This document shows, one piece after another, positions 18,069 to 22,946 of a stretch of DNA of 22,946 bases; the stretch's first letter is position 1; every line of letters starts with the position of its first letter. The DNA is taken from the NCBI GenBank assembly GCA_009801015.1, contig VHZZ01009582.1, positions 14,960-37,905 of the forward strand. The letters run 5' to 3'. The notes below the pieces were generated by a model. That model was given only the letters and a program-made list of their open reading frames with translations, had not been told where the DNA came from and did no database searches. This DNA comes from Silene noctiflora (Eukaryota > Streptophyta > Magnoliopsida > Caryophyllales > Caryophyllaceae). The position numbers and the translations under genes are program-made.

Positions 18069-18604
18069 CGATTTTACGCTTTTGACCCTATACGATGATA
18101 TGCTTTGAAATTTGGGACAATTTATGCATATTTTGTTGAGGATTTGGAATTAAAAATGGACAAACAAGTCATCATGTTCGGGTTGAGTTTGCAAGAGTTT
18201 GGGTCGGGTCAGGTTATTTTCGGATCGACTATTATCAAGTTATTTAAGATAATAATTAATCGTCGTTGTTCATTCATAAGCGCATTTTACTCATTAACGG
18301 ACATTTTGTCCTTTGTTTTCCATATTATACCTTTCTAAAAAAAATAACCAAATTTTTTCTATCTCTCCTCCTTCCTAAACTCATCAATACTCATTAATCA
18401 ATTCAAATGATTCAATTTATGGATATTAACAATCATGTTGCTCAAGTAATGGTCATAATTTAATTACTTATGTATGAATCATATTAAATTAGAGAGTTTT
18501 AGTTCATTAAGGTTAATGAATTAAGGTTTATAAACTTTTGTGTTGATGAAAATTAGAAACACAGGAAGGCTGCCGGGGTGGAAGGGGAAGGCGTAGAGTT
18601 AGGA
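18069..18604. other. Upstream flank of the kinesin gene, no gene seen
   Basis: An AT-rich stretch between the kinesin promoter and the copia LTR. A GGGTCGGGTCAGG patch at 18211-18223 recalls the degenerate tract near 10.7-10.9 kb. A 77-codon open stretch at 18105-18338 has no recognisable motif. No RNA gene or defined repeat was recognised. Confidence 0.5.
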
Positions 18605-18839
18605 TGTCTATTGAACGATATTCCCGTAACTAATTGATATTGTGTATCATGTCAAATATCAGCATGTATCATATCTACACTAATTTAGGAAATTGTACGC
18701 TAGTTTTTGCCTTATTTGTAGGTTTTAGTTAGGGTAACCTTTCCTAACTTCATGTATTTAATCTTGTAATTGCTTCTGCTTGATTATCCATAATATTCAA
18801 TACAATTCTTCCCTTACTTCTTGCGTCGTTCGTTTCACA
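18605..18839 (+). mobile_element. 5' LTR of the copia element (about 235 bp)
   Basis: The right end is secure: ...TTTCACA at 18839 is followed directly by the primer-binding site. The left end is a candidate TG at 18605 (TGTCTATTGAACGATATTCC), which gives a short LTR of the size usual for small plant copia elements. Without the 3' LTR for comparison the left boundary is provisional. Confidence 0.5.
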
Positions 18840-18851
18840 TGGCATCGGAGC
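18840..18851 (+). other. Primer-binding site, initiator tRNA-Met type
   Basis: TGGCATCGGAGC matches the standard plant copia primer site TGGTATCAGAGC at 10 of 12 positions and abuts the LTR end. Initiator-methionine tRNA priming is the rule in Ty1/copia elements. It fixes the orientation of the element and the right boundary of the LTR. Confidence 0.75.
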
Positions 18852-18936
18852 TCTGGAATTTTTAATCCTGGCTCTTCTTTTCGACATCAAATAAATTCAT
18901 CATTCCAAACATTATCAAATTTTTATAATTACAACA

Positions 18937-19790
18937 ATGACGCAAGGGAGTGGAATACCAATTAAATCAGACCAGAAAACCGAGTTCATACCACCTTCTT
19001 CACCTTTGTATCTACATCCAAGTGAAAGCCCCAATTTATCTTTGTCTCAAATCATCTTTGACGGAGATAATTATCAATTATGGGCGGATGCAGTGCGAAA
19101 CGGTCTCGATGCAAAAAACAAACTAATTTTCATCGAGGGTACCGTAAAGAGGCCGGTGATTCAAGAAGGAGAGGCAGAAACTCTAGAGGCCGTTGCTTGG
19201 CGCCAATGCAACGCCATGGTTAAGGCATGGTTGCGGAATGCAATTCATCCGAAACTGCATCCCAGTATAGCTTTTTCCGAGTCTGTCGTGGAGATTTGGA
19301 AGGAATTGCGCGATCGGTACTCTAGTGGTAATGCACCACGAGTACATCAACTCAAAAGCGATCTTAATGAATGCAAACAAAAGAAAAATCAGTCCGTAGT
19401 TGAGTATTATACTCAATTGAAAGCACTGTGGGACGAATTATCAACTTATAGCAAAGTCCCACAATGCACTTGCGGAGCGGCAAATGCTATGCTTAAAGAA
19501 CGAGAGGAGGAGAAGGTCCATCAATTTTTAATGGGACTTGATGGTGTGCTTTATGGCCATATACGCTCGAATTTGTTGATGGAGGACGAAGTTCCTGCTT
19601 TAACAAGAGCATACGCCTTAGTTCTTCGTGAAGAAAGGCATCGTTCAGTCACGAAAATCAAAGAAGAGACTGTCGAAGCAGCAATGGCTGCGAAAACTGG
19701 TGCTGATTCGACAAAGGAGGGTGAAAACTCAGGAATAATTCGATGCACATACTGCAATAAACTGTGGCATACGGAAGATAAATGTTACGG
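18937..19790 (+). mobile_element. gag region of the copia element
   Basis: The ATG lies about 85 bases after the primer site. The reading has the plant copia gag signature: SQIIFDGDNYQLWADAV near residue 40, then EIWKELRDRYSSGNAPRV and LKSDLNECKQ. It ends with the zinc knuckle CTYCNKLWHTEDKC (C-x2-C-x4-H-x4-C, about 19741-19785). Gag would package the element RNA. The length is normal for the family. Confidence 0.88.
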
Positions 19791-20039
19791 AAGATAAATG
19801 TTGGGATAAGTTGGGAATCCAAGGAAGAGGTCGTGGCCGTGGGAGGAACAATGCGAGAGGAGGAAGAGGCCGAGGTCGTGGAGGCTCGACACAGCAAGCA
19901 AATGCAGCAGCAGCAAGTGACTAATGACGAAACCCAAGCCAAATTCGAATCAGCGGGTTTTACTCCAGATGAAGTGATTCAATTAAGAAATCTTTTGTCA
20001 AATAAAAATGATGGTGGACAGAAACACGCAGGTATAAAA

Positions 20040-21240
20040 AATATTCATTGGTTACTCGATAGTGGCTGTTCTCATCATATGACAGGAAAACGTGATTTGC
20101 TTGTTGATGTATGGCACGGGGAAGCTTCTACCGTTAGTTTACCAGATGGTTCACGAATAGTGGCGCAAGAGCATGGAAAAATAGTGTTGAATGATAATTT
20201 TACGCTAAAAGACGTTCTTTATGTCCCCTCTCTAACTTGTGATTTAATCTCAATTCAACAACTTATTGCGGAAAATAATTGTGTTGTGACCTTTTATAAT
20301 GATCATTGTGTTATACAGGACCAATCTACGAGGATGAAGATTGGACGGGGTGAACACGTTGATGGGGTCTATTATTTTAAAGATGACCGAGCACATATGG
20401 TGGCACAAGAAAAAACAAGCATTGATTCAAGGTTGTGGCACATGAGACTCGGGCATCCGTCTAGCAGTATTTTACCTCTTTTCTCAAATTTAATTGGTTT
20501 TGATTTATCCTGGAATAATGATAATATTTGTGACCCTTGTTGTCGGGCCAAACAGACACGTTCGGTTTTTAAGCGAAATAATAAGAGAAGTGCGGAATTA
20601 TTTGCTTTAATACATTGTGATATATGGGGACCTTACCACACGAAAAGTTTGTCAGGAGCTCATTATTTTCTCACAATTGTAGATGACCGAAGTAGACACG
20701 TTTGGGTTAGATTAATGAGAGATAAGGGAGAAGCGAGCCAACTCTTAATTAATTTTTGTCAAATGACAAAAACCCAATTCGGAAAAGAGGTGAAAGTAGT
20801 GCAAAGTAATAATGGGACGGAATTTTTGAGTCATGTTATGAAAGATTATTATAGTGAACATGGGATGATTTTTCAAACCAGTCAAATAGATACCCCACAA
20901 CAAAATGGTAGGGTAGAACGGAAACATCGGCATATTTTAGAAAAAGCAAGAGCCCTTCGTTTCCAAGCAAACTTACCTATTGAATTTTGGGGAGAATGTA
21001 TTTTGACCGCTGCGTACCTGATAAATAGAACACCCACTCGTTGACTCCTTTTGAAGTCTTATATGGGCAAAAACCGAGTTATGACAATATTAAAGTTTTT
21101 GGTAGTGTTTGTTATGCTCATAATAAAGACAAGCCAAAAGATAAGTTCAATGAACGTGGGAAGCGATGTATTTTTGTTGGTTATCCAGCTAGCAAAAAGG
21201 GTTGGAAAGTCTACGACCTAAAGAAGAAAGCCGTTTTTTA
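20040..21240 (+). mobile_element. Protease and integrase region of the copia element
   Basis: WLLDSGCSHHMTGK (from about 20050) contains the DSG of the aspartic protease. LWHMRLGHPSS (about 20434) with CDPCCRAKQTRS is the zinc-binding pre-integrase domain. HCDIWGPYHTKSLSGAHYF and FLTIVDDRSRHVWV (from about 20615) open the integrase catalytic core, followed by TPQQNGRVERKHR and, near 21080, FGSVCYAH. The domain order is that of Ty1/copia. Part of a fossil copy. Confidence 0.88.
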
Positions 21241-21819
21241 GTCGAGGGATGTCGTATTTTATGAAAATGTTTTTCATTTTATGCATGATGAGGCCACGAA
21301 GTCAACCACTGACAAACCAACCAATACTTTTGACAACAACCTCTTCTTGGATACGGATTACGATGACTTTGATTTTGTTTCCCAAAATTTGGACACTGCT
21401 GATGGCACACCCCAAAGCTTTAACCAAAAAGCCACACAAAATACAAACACAATTCCAAATATCGAAGACAGTGAAATAGAGTTTCAAAATGGCGACAGCA
21501 GTGAAAGGGAAAATGAATCAATTGTCATAAATGAACCGGAGAGACATGGTGAAGAAGAAAGGCGTAGTGAGCAAGAAGGACATGGTGCTCGGCAGAAATT
21601 CGAGCCATATTGGCGTAAAGACTACATATGTAAATTGACTCGAAATATAGACCCCAAAGACACCATTCACTCAGTCCAACCAACATCCGAAAAGAGAGGT
21701 ACTCGTTATCCTTTGATTAATTATATCGCAACCAATTGTTTTTCTGCTAATCACAAGAATTTCTTGGCAAAGTTGAATGAGATTCGTGAACCACGCAATT
21801 ATCATGAAGCTGCGAAAGT

Positions 21820-22896
21820 GAAAGAATGGCAAGAGGCAATGGCAAAGGAGTGTGATGCGTTGGAAGCTAATGGCACATGGGCAATAGTCGATCTTCCTAA
21901 AGGTAAGAAACCCATTGGATGTCGATGGGTTTACAAAGTGAAGTATAATGCAGACGGAACTTTTGAGCGCTACAAAGCGCGACTTGTTGCTCAAGGTTAC
22001 ACACAAATTGAAGGGGTTGACTATCATGAAACCTTTGCTCCGGTGGCCAAAATGACCAGTGTTCGATGCTTGCTAACGTTCGCTATGTCGAAAGGTTGGT
22101 CCATTACTCAACTAGATGTCAACAATGCCTTTCTACACGGGGATCTAGATGAAGAAGTCTATATGAGGATGCCACCCGGATTTGAAAAAGGAGGATCAAC
22201 TAAAGTTTGCAAATTGTTGAAGTCATTATATGGCCTTAAACAAGCTTCTCGTAATTGGTTTTCCAAATTGACCGACTTTTTAACAAGGTATGGGTTCATT
22301 CAATCTATGGCGGATTACTCGTTATTCACTTATAATAAAGATGGAGTTTTTATTGGGATTTTGGTTTATGTTGATGACATGATAATTGTGAGTGATAGCG
22401 AGGAAGCAAGTAATCGTCTTAAACGCTTTCTTGATCGTAGTTTTGGCATTAAAGACCTTGGGAGACTAAAATATTTTTTGGGAATTGAGGTAGCTACAAG
22501 TTCCAAAGGACTCTTTCTTAGCCAACAAAAATATGCATTAGAAATAATCAAGGAAGCGGGATTAGAAGGAGCCAAACCAATTGACGTGCCAATCCAACCC
22601 AATCACCAATTAATCATGGCAGACGGGGAGTTGCTACATGACCCAATGAAATACCGACGACTAGTAGGTAAACTTATTTATCTAACCATTACGAGACCCG
22701 ACTTAGTTTATGTGGTTCATATCTTGTCACAATTTGTTCACGCACCACGAAAAGAACATTTGGATGCCGTTTTGAGAGCTATACGGTATATCAAAGGAAG
22801 CTCGGGTAATGGAATTATGATAGAACGTAATGGTGATTTGTTGTTGTGTGGATACTCGGATTCCGACCATGCTAGGCGCCCTTTAACGAGGAGGTC
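21820..22896 (+). mobile_element. Reverse transcriptase and start of RNase H of the copia element
   Basis: The reading starts at WQEAMAKECDALEANGTW and continues through GCRWVYKVKYNADGT, RYKARLVAQGYTQ, FAPVAKM and QLDVNNAFLHGDL. SLYGLKQASRNW and the catalytic YVDD (about 22367-22378) follow. The connection domain includes YRRLVGKLIYLTITRPD. RNase H begins at CGYSDSDHA (about 22850) and is cut at 22897 by the next element. The domain is well preserved over this span. Confidence 0.9.
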
Positions 22897-22946
22897 TGAT
22901 GCGTGTCTATTATATGATGTTTTGCACCTCATTTTACACGCATTTC
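22897..22946 (+). mobile_element. Start of another LTR inserted in the copia RNase H
   Basis: The copia RNase H reading (SDSDHARRPLTRRS) loses its match abruptly at TGATGCGTGTC (22897). The 50 bases that follow, with TTTTGCACCTCATTTTACAC and GCATTTC, resemble the opening of a plant Ty3/gypsy LTR, and TG is the required first dinucleotide. Only the first 50 bases are in the window, so family and orientation are tentative. Confidence 0.45.

Larger units (their letters stand above)
18605..22896 (+). mobile_element. Ty1/copia retrotransposon, 5' LTR to start of RNase H
   Basis: On the plus strand the order is LTR, initiator-Met primer site, gag, protease, integrase, reverse transcriptase and RNase H. 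Integrase before reverse transcriptase is the defining Ty1/copia arrangement. Reverse transcriptase is well preserved. The element is broken: I count about three interruptions of its long reading frame, plus an insertion within RNase H at 22897. The 3' LTR is not in the window, so it cannot be dated by LTR divergence; the good state of the domains suggests it is considerably younger than the LINE at the other end. It lies head-to-head with the kinesin gene, its LTR beginning about 680 bases from the kinesin ATG. Confidence 0.9.

Noticed and set aside
18105-18338. 77-codon plus-strand open stretch upstream of the kinesin
   Set aside because: No motif, AT-rich composition, and it overlaps the promoter flank.
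1-22946. A bacterial-type operon, CRISPR or phage defence system
   Set aside because: The window is clearly plant nuclear DNA, with spliced genes and plant retroelements; nothing supports such a system.

Overview
The window is nuclear DNA of a flowering plant, most likely a eudicot. It holds two host genes in the same orientation, a mitochondrial-type pentatricopeptide repeat (PPR) gene and an 18-exon kinesin-7 gene with canonical GT-AG introns. They sit among plant LTR retrotransposons, an L1-type LINE, a plant SINE and several MITEs. The family cannot be fixed from sequence alone. A run of 20 N marks a scaffold gap inside the last kinesin intron.

Layout. Positions 1-5470 are a nest of retroelements. 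An L1-type LINE on the minus strand (about 2769-5470) is cut by an Athila-like Ty3/gypsy element, also minus (362-2768: LTR, tRNA-Asp primer site, leader, gag). That gag is in turn cut by another LTR element read on the plus strand (1-361). Positions 5471-7375 are AT-rich, without a gene, and hold a cluster of Stowaway-like and foldback MITEs. Positions 7376-8592 hold an unassigned weak ORF, a perfect-period heptamer array (14 units of 7 bp) and the 3' flank of the PPR gene. The PPR gene lies at 8593-10425 (minus) with a probable 5'UTR intron. After a 1.1 kb spacer with degenerate repeats comes the kinesin gene at 11526-17926 (minus). I could assemble a complete reading frame of 854 residues from 18 exons; it reads as a KIN-7N/CENP-E-type mitotic kinesin. 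Its introns carry a SINE and a small MITE. From about 18605 to 22896 a Ty1/copia element runs on the plus strand (LTR, initiator-Met primer site, gag, protease, integrase, reverse transcriptase, start of RNase H). It is interrupted at 22897 by what looks like the start of another LTR, continuing past the window.

Function. The two host genes are neighbours but have no evident functional link: one should bind organellar RNA, the other should move on or bind microtubules in dividing cells. I see no convincing new biological system. The noteworthy content is the nested insertion history at both edges, the MITE cluster, the C-to-T-like decay of the LINE, and the completeness of the kinesin model. 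Family assignments and Arabidopsis comparisons come from memory, not from a database search.
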